A stretch of 40,788 nt of DNA from positions 1-40,788 of the forward strand of contig NZ_SPVG01000025.1 of assembly GCF_004614165.1 (NCBI RefSeq). The letters run 5' to 3'. Both the position numbers and the translations under genes were made by a program. Source of the stretch: Duganella callida (GTDB lineage Bacteria > Pseudomonadota > Gammaproteobacteria > Burkholderiales > Burkholderiaceae_D). The notes under the pieces were generated by a model. It was not told where the DNA came from, made no database searches, and saw only the letters and a program-made list of their open reading frames with translations. Positions 17,610 to 26,900 of this stretch are shown in pieces; position 1 is the stretch's first letter; each line of letters begins with the position of its first letter.

Positions 17610-18795
17610 GCCGCGGCTGCGACAGCTCCAGCTCCAGCAGATTGGCGTCGATGCAGAATTTGGCGGCCCAGTTCAGATACTCCCACTGGCCGTAAGCGCC
17701 GTTGATCGGGAACGAGCCCTTGACGCCGCCGCGCGTCTCCCGCGGCCCGTCGAGCCAGACGGTGCGGCGCACGAAGGCGGTCAGGCGCCGGCCGGCGTCC
17801 AGATAGCGCTGCTCGCCGGTGAGCTGATACAGGATGAACAGGCAGTGCGCGATCTGCACCGAACCTGTCAGGCAGACGAAATCGGCGGCGGCGCGGAATT
17901 CGCTGTCCAGCCGCGCGGCCAGATAGCCGTCGTCGGCAATCGCGTCCAGCAGACTGTCGGCAGTCCGCAGCGCCGCAGCCAGCAGCGCGGGACGGCCGGA
18001 CAGCAGATGCCCTTCCAGCACGCCACGCAGCACATAGCCGATGGTGTGCGTCAGCGGATGTGCCGGATCGCTCAGGCAGTTCGAAGCGAACCAGCCGTTG
18101 GCGCGCTGTTTGGTCAGCGCCCAATCGACCTGGCGCAGACCGGCGTCGCCGTAGCCATGGCCGGGCGCCACGCGCTCCGCTTCGAACAGGCCCCAGGAGA
18201 CGTGGGTTTCGTAGGCTTTTTCTCCCGGCTGGGCGAACGGCGTTGGATGCTTGCGCCAGCAGCCGTCGGCGTCCTGCGTGTCGCGCAGCCAGCCAGCGGC
18301 GCGGTGCATGGCCTGCAGATAGCGGTCTTCGCCGTAGTGGCGCGCGCCGGCCGCCAGGCCGATCAGGATCTGGCCGGTGTTGAACGTCACCGGCACCTTG
18401 GGCGTGGAATCGATTTTGCCGCCCTGGAAACCGCCTTCCGGGAACTGGATCGCGACGCACCAGTCCAGCATGCGGCGCGCGCGCGCGTGCAGTGCATCGT
18501 CCTGACGGCGGCGCGCCAGGTCGATCACGGTCGGAATGATGTAGCCGGTGGTCTCGGGATAGGAAGTAGCCCAGCCCTTCAGCAGGCTGAAATCGCGCGC
18601 CACGCCGCCGTCGGCCGAGGCCGAATTGTCCTGCGCCGCGCACAGCCAAGCGAGACTGGCATCGATCACGGCCTGGCAGCCCGGGTCGCTGTCGGGCAAG
18701 CCGTTGCGGTCCGACGCCAGTTCGGCGACAGCCTGATGCGGCAGCGCTGGTTCAGGAGTAAATCTGTCTTTGATCGACTTGAATAGCTGGCGCAT
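17602..18795 (-). CDS. alpha/alpha-toroid protein (terpene cyclase/glycosidase-like fold)
   Basis: 397 aa, soluble, no signal. Regular helical hairpins with Gly/Trp-rich turns (VAIQFPEGGFQGG, TQDADGCWRKHP, NGAYGQWEYLNWAAKF) resemble the prenyltransferase/squalene-oxidase-type toroid also used by some polysaccharide lyases and unsaturated glycosyl hydrolases. No DxDD or QW-repeat signature strong enough for a real cyclase was seen. Its stop overlaps the AAC(3)-like gene by 8 bp, so the two form an operon and probably act on the same glycan. The start is set at ATG 18795; GTG 18801 is also possible. Exact activity unknown. Confidence 0.6.
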   Translation of the reverse strand: MRQLFKSIKDRFTPEPALPHQAVAELASDRNGLPDSDPGCQAVIDASLAWLCAAQDNSASADGGVARDFSLLKGWATSYPETTGYIIPTVIDLARRRQDDALHARARRMLDWCVAIQFPEGGFQGGKIDSTPKVPVTFNTGQILIGLAAGARHYGEDRYLQAMHRAAGWLRDTQDADGCWRKHPTPFAQPGEKAYETHVSWGLFEAERVAPGHGYGDAGLRQVDWALTKQRANGWFASNCLSDPAHPLTHTIGYVLRGVLEGHLLSGRPALLAAALRTADSLLDAIADDGYLAARLDSEFRAAADFVCLTGSVQIAHCLFILYQLTGEQRYLDAGRRLTAFVRRTVWLDGPRETRGGVKGSFPINGAYGQWEYLNWAAKFCIDANLLELELSQPRHA

Positions 18796-19017
18796 GGTCA
18801 CTCTGCAAGGCTGGAAGAAGGGGCCGGTGTTGCTAATTGACTATGATCAATATTGCCATTCAATTTGCGTAATGTCAATTCCTTGCGGCCTGGAAGCGAC
18901 AGCGCACCGATGAAAAAACATAATGCCGATTGGCCGTTTTCTGTCTTGCAAGCCGTGCCGGACCGTTGCACCATTTCCGCCCAACAGACCGGCTTGGACC
19001 GGCATAAGGAGGAGACC

Positions 19018-21186
19018 ATGCATGCAGTTCTACGTGCGGGCGCGCTGGCGTGCCTGCTGGCCGGCGCATCCGCCCTGGCCTACGACCACCCGTTCCAGGA
19101 TCCGGCGTTGCCGGCCGCGCAGCGCATCGCCAACATCGTGTCGCTGATGACGCTCGACGAGAAAATCGCCGCGTTGTCCACCGACACCAGCGTCAAGCGC
19201 CTCGGCATTCCCAGCTTCGGCAGTTCCGAAGGTATCCATGGCGTGGTCAAGCGCGGCAATGAAAAGCAGGGTCTGGCGGCAATTCCCACCACCCAGTTGC
19301 CGCAGCCGCCGGGCATGGGCGAGACCTGGAATCCGGCGCTGGTGCGCATGGCCGGCGAAATCCAGGGCACCGAAGGCCGCTACATCACGCAAAATCCCGT
19401 TTATGGCCAGCCATCCCTGATGCTGTGGGGCCCGCAGGCCGACCTGGCGCGCGATCCGCGCTGGGGCCGCACCGAGGAGGTGTACAGCGAAGATCCCTTC
19501 CTGGCCGGAACCATGGCGGTCGCCTTTACCCAGGGTCTGCAGGGCGACGACCCGAAATACTGGCGCGCGGGCGCCCTGCTCAAGCATTTTCTCGCCAACA
19601 GTAATGAGAACGGGCGCGGGAATTCCTCGTCCGACTTCGACCAACGCCTGTTCTGGGAATATTACGCGGTGCCGTTCCGCATGGGCTTCGAGCAAGGTGG
19701 CGCACGCGCGCTGATGGCGTCCTACAATGCCTGGAACGGCACGCCGATGGGCGTGCACCCTATCCTCAGAAGCCTGGTGATCGACCAGTGGCATGGCGAA
19801 GTGATTTCCGGCGACGGCGGCGCGGTCGGCAACCTGACCAAGCTGTATCACCGCTATCCCGATCACAAGACGGCGGTGGTGGCGGCGTTCAAAGCCGGCA
19901 TCAACCAGTACCTGGACAAGTTCCAGGATGAGCTGAAGCAGGCGGTCGCTGAAGGGCTGGTGACAGAAGCTGAACTGGACACGGCGCTAGCCCGCAAATT
20001 CCAGGTCACGCTGCGCCTTGGCCTGATCGATCCGCCGGACGGCAACCCTTACGCGACGGTCAAGGACGGCCCGGCGCCCTGGCTCAGCGACAAGCACCGG
20101 GCGCAATCGCTGCAGATCGCATTGCAATCGGTGGTGCTGCTCAAGAACACCAACCAGGCGCTGCCGCTGGCCAGGAGCAGGCTCAAATCGATCGCCGTGG
20201 TCGGGCCGCTGGCCGACAGCGTGCACTGGGACTGGTATGGCGGCCATCCGCCCTACGCGGTGACGCCGCTGCAAGGCATCAAGGCGGCGTTGGGCGATGG
20301 CGTCACGGTCCGCTACGCGGCCGACAATACCGATGGCGCCGCCGTCAAGGCCGCGCGCGAGTCGGATGCGGTGGTGGTGGTGGTCGGCAACGATCCGACC
20401 TGCGGCCCCAACATGGCGCATGACTGGACCGACGCCGGCACCAAGCCGTGCGCCGATCCCGGCGATGGCCGCGAAGGCCGCGACCGCGAAACGCTGGCGC
20501 TGAAACAGGAAGAACTGGTCAAGGCGGTGTACGCCGCCAACCGCAAGACCGTGATGGTGCTGGTGTCCAGCTTCCCGTACACCATCAACTGGTCGCAGAA
20601 GAACGTGCCGGCCATCGTGCACCTGGCGCACTCGTCGCAGGATGAGGGCACCGCCATCGCACGCGTGCTGTTCGGCGACTACAACCCCGGCGGCCACCTG
20701 ATCAGCACCTGGCCGGCATCGATGGCGCAACTGCCGCCGATGATGGATTACGACATCCGCCATGGCCGCACTTATATGTACGCCAAAGGCAAGCCGCTGT
20801 ACGCCTTCGGCCACGGCCTCAGCTACACCAGCTTCAAGTACAGCAAGCTGCGCACCAGCGCGCCTTACCTCGCGGCCGATGGCGCGCTGACGGTCGATGT
20901 TGATGTGACCAACACTGGCAAGCGCGCCGGTGACACCGTGGTGCAGCTATACGTCAGCTATCCGGCGTCGCGGGTGGCGCGGCCGCTGAAGGCGCTGGCC
21001 GGATTCGAGCGCGTCAGCCTGCAAGCGGGCGAGAGCCGCACCGTGCACATTCCGCTCAAGGCCAGCCAGCTGGCGTACTGGGACCAGGCGCGCGGCGCCT
21101 TCACCGTGGAAAGTGCGCCGGTGCGGCTGTCGGTCGGCCACTCGTCGGCCGACATCAAGCTGGTCGCACAGCTGCCGGTACGCTGA
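19018..21186 (+). CDS. exported GH3 glycoside hydrolase (beta-glucosidase/xylosidase type)
   Basis: 722 aa from the ATG at 19018, which has AAGGAGGAG immediately upstream and opens a clean signal peptide (MHAVLRAGALACLLAGASALA). GH3 N-terminal barrel with GPQADLARDPRWGRTEEVYSEDP, LLKHFLANSNENG (KHF motif) and predicted nucleophile D266 in VISGDGGAV. The GH3 C-terminal sandwich domain follows, then a fibronectin-III-like domain (~620-720). It cleaves terminal beta-linked sugars from oligosaccharides in the periplasm or outside; preference for glucose or xylose cannot be told. It diverges from the toroid/AAC(3) operon. The 222-bp gap holds an ATTGA-N6-TCAAT dyad at 18836-18851. Confidence 0.93.
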   Translation: MHAVLRAGALACLLAGASALAYDHPFQDPALPAAQRIANIVSLMTLDEKIAALSTDTSVKRLGIPSFGSSEGIHGVVKRGNEKQGLAAIPTTQLPQPPGMGETWNPALVRMAGEIQGTEGRYITQNPVYGQPSLMLWGPQADLARDPRWGRTEEVYSEDPFLAGTMAVAFTQGLQGDDPKYWRAGALLKHFLANSNENGRGNSSSDFDQRLFWEYYAVPFRMGFEQGGARALMASYNAWNGTPMGVHPILRSLVIDQWHGEVISGDGGAVGNLTKLYHRYPDHKTAVVAAFKAGINQYLDKFQDELKQAVAEGLVTEAELDTALARKFQVTLRLGLIDPPDGNPYATVKDGPAPWLSDKHRAQSLQIALQSVVLLKNTNQALPLARSRLKSIAVVGPLADSVHWDWYGGHPPYAVTPLQGIKAALGDGVTVRYAADNTDGAAVKAARESDAVVVVVGNDPTCGPNMAHDWTDAGTKPCADPGDGREGRDRETLALKQEELVKAVYAANRKTVMVLVSSFPYTINWSQKNVPAIVHLAHSSQDEGTAIARVLFGDYNPGGHLISTWPASMAQLPPMMDYDIRHGRTYMYAKGKPLYAFGHGLSYTSFKYSKLRTSAPYLAADGALTVDVDVTNTGKRAGDTVVQLYVSYPASRVARPLKALAGFERVSLQAGESRTVHIPLKASQLAYWDQARGAFTVESAPVRLSVGHSSADIKLVAQLPVR

Positions 21187-21187
21187 A

Positions 21188-21556
21188 TCAGTCGCGCGCC
21201 AGCACCTGGCCGAGCTCGTCGAAGAAGCGCGGCCAGCCCATCTGCGCACCCTGGTAAGCCTGCTCCTGATCCGGACAGAAGCCGGTCTGCTCCATGTGCA
21301 GGCGGGTGCCGAGCGCGGCGGCGTCCATGGTCCAGGCCACGACGCTTTCCAGCCCGTAGGCAGACTCCTTGACCAGGCCAGCCTCCTTCAGCACCGCCAG
21401 GTGCTTGGACACGGCCGGCTGCGAGACGCCCGCCTGCCCGGTCAGTGTGCCGACCGTCTGCTCGCCGCCGGCGCACAGCCGTTCGAAGAGCGCGCGCCGG
21501 GTCGGATCGGCCAGGGCGCGGAATACAACCTCCGGGTTCTTTTCCATATGATTCAT
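21188..21556 (-). CDS. ArsR-family regulator fused to an SRPBCC tail (internal-deletion derivative)
   Basis: 122 aa. Residues ~5-67 are a normal ArsR winged helix (VFRALADPTRRALFERL, VSQPAVSKHLAVLKEAGLV). After about residue 68 the sequence changes abruptly to ESVVAWTMDAAALGTRLHMEQTGF and PDQEQAYQGAQMGWPRFFDEL. That is the C-terminal part of an AHSA1/SRPBCC domain protein, normally encoded next to or fused after this type of ArsR. The N-terminal half of the SRPBCC domain and the end of the ArsR part are missing. The frame is kept, so a hybrid protein could be made. DNA binding may survive, while ligand binding by the SRPBCC half almost certainly does not. No clear SD is seen; the start ATG at 21556 overlaps an operator-like palindrome. 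Confidence 0.75.
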   Translation of the reverse strand: MNHMEKNPEVVFRALADPTRRALFERLCAGGEQTVGTLTGQAGVSQPAVSKHLAVLKEAGLVKESAYGLESVVAWTMDAAALGTRLHMEQTGFCPDQEQAYQGAQMGWPRFFDELGQVLARD

Positions 21557-21571
21557 AACTGATTAGTTATG
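21554..21571. promoter_or_regulatory. palindromic operator 1 (ArsR-type)
   Basis: CATAACTGATTAGTTATG has perfect 7-bp arms around GATT and overlaps the start codon of the ArsR-like gene. Its shape and spacing match the second site 9 bases away, so the regulator probably represses its own gene. Confidence 0.65.
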
Positions 21572-21580
21572 CATTTAAAT

Positions 21581-21596
21581 ATAACCGAATGGTTAT
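21581..21596. promoter_or_regulatory. palindromic operator 2 (ArsR-type)
   Basis: ATAACCGAATGGTTAT has perfect 6-bp arms around GAAT, the same architecture (ATAAC-N6-GTTAT) as site 1. It sits between the ArsR-like gene and the divergent U32 gene (start 21669), so it might affect both. Confidence 0.65.
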
Positions 21597-21668
21597 GAAT
21601 GGCCAAGAGCATGACTTAAGGCCTTGATTTCGCTATAATTCCCGCCTTCATACGTAAGGAATCACGCC

Positions 21669-23639
21669 ATGTCACTGCTAGCCCACCAGCTCGAACTGCT
21701 GTCGCCCGCCAAAACCGCCGAGATCGGCCGGGAAGCCATCCTGCACGGCGCCGACGCGGTGTACATCGGCGGGCCGGCGTTCGGCGCGCGCCACAACGCC
21801 AGCAACCCGATCGAAGACATCTCGGCACTGGTGGCATTCGCGCACCGCTACCGTTCGCGCATCTTCGTCACGCTCAACACCATCCTGCACGACGCCGAGC
21901 TGGAAGCCGCGCGCAAGCAGATCTGGCAGCTGTACGAAGCAGGCGTCGATGCGCTGATCGTGCAGGACATGGGCCTGCTGGAAATGGACTTGCCGCCGAT
22001 CCAGCTGCACGCCTCGACGCAGTGCGACATCCGCACCATGGAAAAAGCCAGATTCCTCGGCGACGTCGGCTTCTCGCAGCTGGTGCTGGCGCGCGAGCTG
22101 ACCATCGAGCAGATCAAGAAGATCCATGCCAGCGTCGATACGCCGCTGGAATACTTCATCCACGGCGCGCTGTGCGTGGCGTATTCCGGCCAGTGCTACA
22201 TCTCGCACGCCGACACCGGCCGCAGCGCCAACCGCGGCGACTGCTCGCAAGCCTGCCGTCTGCCCTACACGCTGAGCGACAGCAAGGGCGGCGTGGTGGC
22301 GTTCGAAAAGCATCTGCTGTCGATGAAGGACAACGACCAGAGCGCCAACCTGGAAGCGCTGGTCGATGCCGGCATCCGCTCGTTCAAGATCGAGGGCCGC
22401 TACAAGGACATCGGCTATGTGAAAAACATCACCGCCCACTATCGCCTGCTGCTGGACGAAATCCTGGAACGCCGCACCGAATTCACGCGCGCCGCCAGCG
22501 GCCGCACCGACATCCTGTTCACGCCGGACGTCGACAAGACCTTCCACCGCGGCCACACCGATTACTTTGCCAACGGCCGCCTGGACAACATCGGCGCCTT
22601 CGACAGCCCGAAATACGTGGGCGTGGAACTGGGCGCGGTGAGCCGCGTCGGCGCCGACCATTTCGACGTGCTGACCAATGCCGCCATGGCCAATGGCGAC
22701 GGCCTGAACTACATGCACAAGCGTGAAGTCCATGGCATCCAGGCCAACGTGGTCAAGAAGCTCGACGAGACCGAGGACGGCCAGTTGTGGCGCGTCTTCC
22801 CCAACGAGGCGATCGCCACCCTGACCGGCCTGAAGGTCGGCATCGAGATCAAGCGCAACCGCGATCACCATTGGGAAGCGTCGCTGAACAAGAAATCGGC
22901 CGACCGCAAAGTCGGCCTGCACCTGAGCCTGAGCGAGCATGCGGACGGCTTGCGTCTGTCGCTGTGCGACGAGGACGGCATCCTCAGCCACACCGACGCC
23001 GCCATCGCCTACCAGCCGGCGCAGCACGCCGAGCAGGCCGAAGGCACGCTGCGCGCCAGCCTGGCCAAGCTGGGCAATACCATGTTCGTGGCCGACAGCA
23101 TCGAACTGCAACTGTCCAAGCCGTGGTTCGTGCCCTCGTCCGCGATCAACGCGCTGCGCCGCGACGCCATCGCCGCGCACGAGGCGGCGCGCCTGGCGGC
23201 CTGGGACCGACCGCGGCGCAAGGCCGCGGCCGAGCCGCCGGCGCTCTATCCGGACACCCAGCTCAGCTACCTGGCCAACGTCTACAACGAGAAGGCTCGC
23301 ACGTTCTATACCAAGCACGGCGTGCAACTGATCGCCGCCGCCTACGAGGCCCACGAGGAACCGGGCGAGGTGTCGCTGATGATCACCAAGCATTGCCTGC
23401 GCTTCTCCTTCAACCTGTGCCCGAAACAGGCCAAGGGCGTGCAAGGCGTGCAGGGCCAGGTCCGCGCGGAACCGATGACGCTGGTCAGCGGCGACGAAAA
23501 ATACACTTTGCGTTTCGACTGCAAGCCATGCGAGATGCACGTGGTGGGCGCCATGAAGCCAGGTATATTGCAATCGCCGCCGCCATCCAACATCCCGTAC
23601 AGCCCGATTACCTTCCACAAGACACGTCCACGTGCCTGA
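21669..23639 (+). CDS. rlhA: U32 family protein, RlhA-like (23S rRNA C2501 hydroxylation)
   Basis: 656 aa, cytoplasmic. The barrel starts with ELLSPAKTAEIGREAILHGADAVYIGG. The U32 signature is EYFIHGALCVAYSGQCYIS (~164-182), followed by RGDCSQACRLPY, whose cysteines probably bind an Fe-S cluster. Late Cys residues (FNLCPKQ, DCKPCEMHVVG) and the overall length (E. coli RlhA, formerly YdcP, is about 667 aa) favour RlhA over the shorter TrhP, UbiU and UbiV relatives. RlhA works with prephenate-derived chemistry to hydroxylate cytidine 2501 of 23S rRNA. SD AAGGA precedes the ATG. It is monocistronic, with a strong terminator directly after. Confidence 0.78.
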   Translation: MSLLAHQLELLSPAKTAEIGREAILHGADAVYIGGPAFGARHNASNPIEDISALVAFAHRYRSRIFVTLNTILHDAELEAARKQIWQLYEAGVDALIVQDMGLLEMDLPPIQLHASTQCDIRTMEKARFLGDVGFSQLVLARELTIEQIKKIHASVDTPLEYFIHGALCVAYSGQCYISHADTGRSANRGDCSQACRLPYTLSDSKGGVVAFEKHLLSMKDNDQSANLEALVDAGIRSFKIEGRYKDIGYVKNITAHYRLLLDEILERRTEFTRAASGRTDILFTPDVDKTFHRGHTDYFANGRLDNIGAFDSPKYVGVELGAVSRVGADHFDVLTNAAMANGDGLNYMHKREVHGIQANVVKKLDETEDGQLWRVFPNEAIATLTGLKVGIEIKRNRDHHWEASLNKKSADRKVGLHLSLSEHADGLRLSLCDEDGILSHTDAAIAYQPAQHAEQAEGTLRASLAKLGNTMFVADSIELQLSKPWFVPSSAINALRRDAIAAHEAARLAAWDRPRRKAAAEPPALYPDTQLSYLANVYNEKARTFYTKHGVQLIAAAYEAHEEPGEVSLMITKHCLRFSFNLCPKQAKGVQGVQGQVRAEPMTLVSGDEKYTLRFDCKPCEMHVVGAMKPGILQSPPPSNIPYSPITFHKTRPRA

Positions 23640-23657
23640 CGTGAAATCTTTTCATAC

Positions 23658-23684
23658 AACGCCCGCCGCATAAGCGGGCGTTTT
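23658..23684 (+). terminator. rho-independent terminator after the U32 gene
   Basis: CGCCCGC (23660-23666) pairs with GCGGGCG (23674-23680), extended by AA/TT, with a 7-base loop and TTTT after the stem. It lies 19 bp after the stop codon. Confidence 0.88.
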
Positions 23685-23721
23685 CATATTTCCGCTTGAT
23701 ATACCTCGAAAGATGTCGCTT

Positions 23722-23754
23722 GATAGCTTGACAGGCAACATTGCGCAAGCTATC
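23722..23754 (+). promoter_or_regulatory. 9-bp inverted repeat upstream of the di-haem gene
   Basis: GATAGCTTG (23722-23730) and CAAGCTATC (23746-23754) are exact complements across 15 bases. GGCAAC inside the loop (23734-23739) can instead pair with GTTGCC (23764-23769), giving a mutually exclusive fold. It could be an operator or part of an RNA leader. Confidence 0.45.
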
Positions 23755-23776
23755 TTCACATAGGTTGCCGTACAGC

Positions 23777-23836
23777 AAGTTTTATCCAGTTCACGAAAGT
23801 TCAAGTAGCTGAACCATTCGTGCGCTGATAAAACTT
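23777..23836 (+). promoter_or_regulatory. 60-nt long hairpin with T-tract upstream of the di-haem gene
   Basis: Nested complementary arms: AAGTTTTATC (23777-23786) with GATAAAACTT (23827-23836), CACGAA (23792-23797) with TTCGTG (23817-23822), and GTTCA (23799-23803) with TGAAC (23810-23814). The outer arm is followed by TTT on the plus strand. It resembles an attenuator-type terminator or a small palindromic repeat and ends 74 bp before the coding start. Confidence 0.5.
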
Positions 23837-23910
23837 TTTCTGTAGCAGAATGCGCGGCGCAGCCGATTGGCCGCACAGCAACCATTCAACCAGCCACAAG
23901 CTAAGGGGAT

Positions 23911-26900
23911 ATGATGATTAACAAGCCACAACGAAAGCGATCCTTGGAAAGCTTTCACCGTTTGACCATGACAGGTCTGCCATTGGCGCTCAGTCTGGCA
24001 CTTGCCGCGTGTGGCGGCGGCAGCGACACGCCAGAAAGCAGTGCCCGCACTGCGAGCATGATGAAGCTGGGCGGCGCCGCCCAGACCCAGGTTGCGCTGA
24101 CACCTGTCAAAGCGATGACCAGCTCGTACGAGCGCGGTGATCTGGATGCGCCGGCCGCCATCGACGGCAAGGACAATACCCGCTGGGGCAGCGGCTTCAG
24201 CGACAACGAATGGCTGACGCTGGACTTCGGCCAGAGCCAGACCATCAACCGCGTCAAGATCAACTGGGAAAACGCCCACGCCACCGAGTACGAACTGCAA
24301 GTCTCGGACGACAACGCGCACTGGACCACGCTCAAGCACGTATCCGGCAGCGCCGGCGGCGTCGAGGATCTGACCGGCCTGAGCGGCCAGGGCCGCTACC
24401 TGCGCATGCAGGGCATCAAGCGCTCGACCAACTACGGCTACTCGATCTTCGAGATCGTGGCCTACTCGGGCGGCGATGACACCAGCCAGCCGACCCAGCC
24501 GACGGATCCGACCGATCCGAGCCAGCCGCAACAACCGGTGGACACCACCAAGCCGGGCGTGCTGCTGACGCCGAAAGACGTGACCTCGTCGGCCGTGGAA
24601 GGCCCGAATGCCGCCAAGCTGGCGGTGGACGGCAACCTGGGCACCCGCTGGAGCAGCGCGGCCGACAACGGCGCCTGGATCCAGTTCGACTTCGGCGCCA
24701 AGACCCAGGTCGGCTACATGAAGCTGGTCTGGGAAAACGCCTACGGCAAGGAATACAAGTTGCAGGTGTCGGACGACGGCCAGAACTTCACCACCGTGCG
24801 CACCGTGTCCAACGGCGCCGGCGGCACCGAGGAGTTCTTCAACCTCGGCGTCAACGCCCGCTACATCCGCATGCAGGGCGTGCAGCGCGCCACCCAGTAC
24901 GGCTACTCGCTGTTCGAAGTCCAGTTCAAGACGCCGGGCAGCGACAACAGCGTCGGTTCGGCCACCACCTCGGCCATCCCGTTCCCGGCCAACGGCTCCG
25001 GCATGCTGCCGCTGCCGAGCTACGCCTCGCCGCTGGAATCGACCTCGTTCACGCTGGCCGACGGCACCATCGTCACCCGCTGGGGCGCGCGCGGCGTCGG
25101 CCGTCACGGCCGCGAGCGCGGCGAAGAGTGGAACGAGATCGGCTACGGCCCCAACGAGACCATCGACCCGGTCACCGGCGCCGCCGTCGACAAGGGCCCT
25201 GGCGCTTACCTGATCTTCGTACCGAACTACTTCCGCAACCGCACCTGGGGCCTGGAAATGATCGACAACAGCCGTGTGGCTGGCGTCACCAAGCCTACGC
25301 TGATCTTCAACGAGTACCACCAGACCGAAGGCAAGCGCGGCAACACCGTGTTCTTCCGCCGCTTCGACGACCCGGGCAGCACCGGCTACGGCTGGATGGT
25401 CGGCCGCGAGATCGTGCAGGACAACAACCAGAACTGCGCGGCCATGCCGTACCCGGCCAACTTCAAGCTGGCCTCGGCATCGGGCATCAACAACGGTTGC
25501 ACGCTGCTGATCAAGGAATATCCGCGCCATGGCAACTTGAACGCCGCCGGCTTCCCTGACGGCACCACCGCCGACGCGCGTCCACTGAAGATCGGCGACG
25601 TGATCGAAGCCGGGCCATCGATGTTCGCCGACCAGGCCGCCTGGACCGCCAAGGGTGAGGAAGGCAATGGCCGCTACTACGCCAACGAATGGACTTACGT
25701 CGTCGGCCAGGGCCTGCGTCCATGGTATGGCATCCAGCCGCGCCTGAACTCGACCCCGATCCCGGACCAGTACCTGCAAGGCGGTTCCGGTTCGGTCTCG
25801 TACGACTACGCCGACAACGGCGACCACATGTTCCAGCAACCGCCGAACAACGTCGGCATGCAGAACATGCAGCGCTTCGTCGAAGGCCGTCGCCTGGTGC
25901 ACACCAACTTCACCACCGGCATGCACAACGAGCCGGGCAACGACCGCTACGACGCGGCCGTCGGCCTGCAAGGCGCGCACTTCAGCCAGTCGACCTGTAT
26001 CGGCTGCCACATCAACAATGGCCGCAGCCCCGCGCCGTTCGGCACCGACCTGCTGGACAAGATGACCGTGCGCGTGGCGGCCACCGACGCCGCCAGCGGC
26101 AAGCAGTTGCCGCATCCGGTGTACGGCACCGCCGTGCAGATGAACGCAGTGTCGGCGACCGGCACCAAGCAGAACTGGGGCATGGGCGTGCGCGTGGCGA
26201 ACTTCGACACCCGCACCGTCAAGCTGGCCGACGGCACCGCCGTTCAGCTGAGCAAGCCTAACCTGGTGTTCGAAGGTCCGACCCCGGACGTGGTCTCGTT
26301 GCGCGCCGCGCAACCGATGCTGGGCGTGGGTCTGCTGGAAGCCATCCCGGAAGCCGACATCGTCGCCCGCGTGCGCACCACGCCGGATGCCGATGGCGTC
26401 AAGGGCACGGCCAACTACGTGTTCGATCCGGAAACCGGCGCCGTGCGTCTGGGCCGCTTCGGCTGGAAGGCCGCCAAGGCCACCCTGCGCGCCCAAGCCG
26501 CCTCGGCACTGGTGCAGGACATGGCCGTTACCTCGCCGGTCTATCCGAACCGCAGCTGCACCAGCGATCCGGCTGGCTGCAAATCGGCGGCGGCACAAAA
26601 GGGCCTGAGCGAAAGCGACCTGAACCTGATCACCCAGTATCTGTCGCTGGTGGCGGTTCCGGCCCAGCGCGCGCTGAGCAGCGGCTTCCCGAAAGGCGTG
26701 GCCCCGCTGAAGGATCTGGATGTTGATCCGGCCAAGGTGGCCCAGGGCACCAAGGTGTTCGCCGACCTGCGTTGCGCGGCCTGCCACACCGTCGACCAGA
26801 AGACCGGCGCCGGCCATCTGTTTGCGGAACTGCGCAGCCAGAACATCAAGCCGTACACCGACCTGCTGCTGCACGACATGGGTGCCGACCTGGCCGACAA

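Noticed and set aside
21678-23618. 646-codon open frame opposite the U32 gene
   Set aside because: Low-information mirror frame; the plus strand encodes a full U32 signature with SD and terminator.
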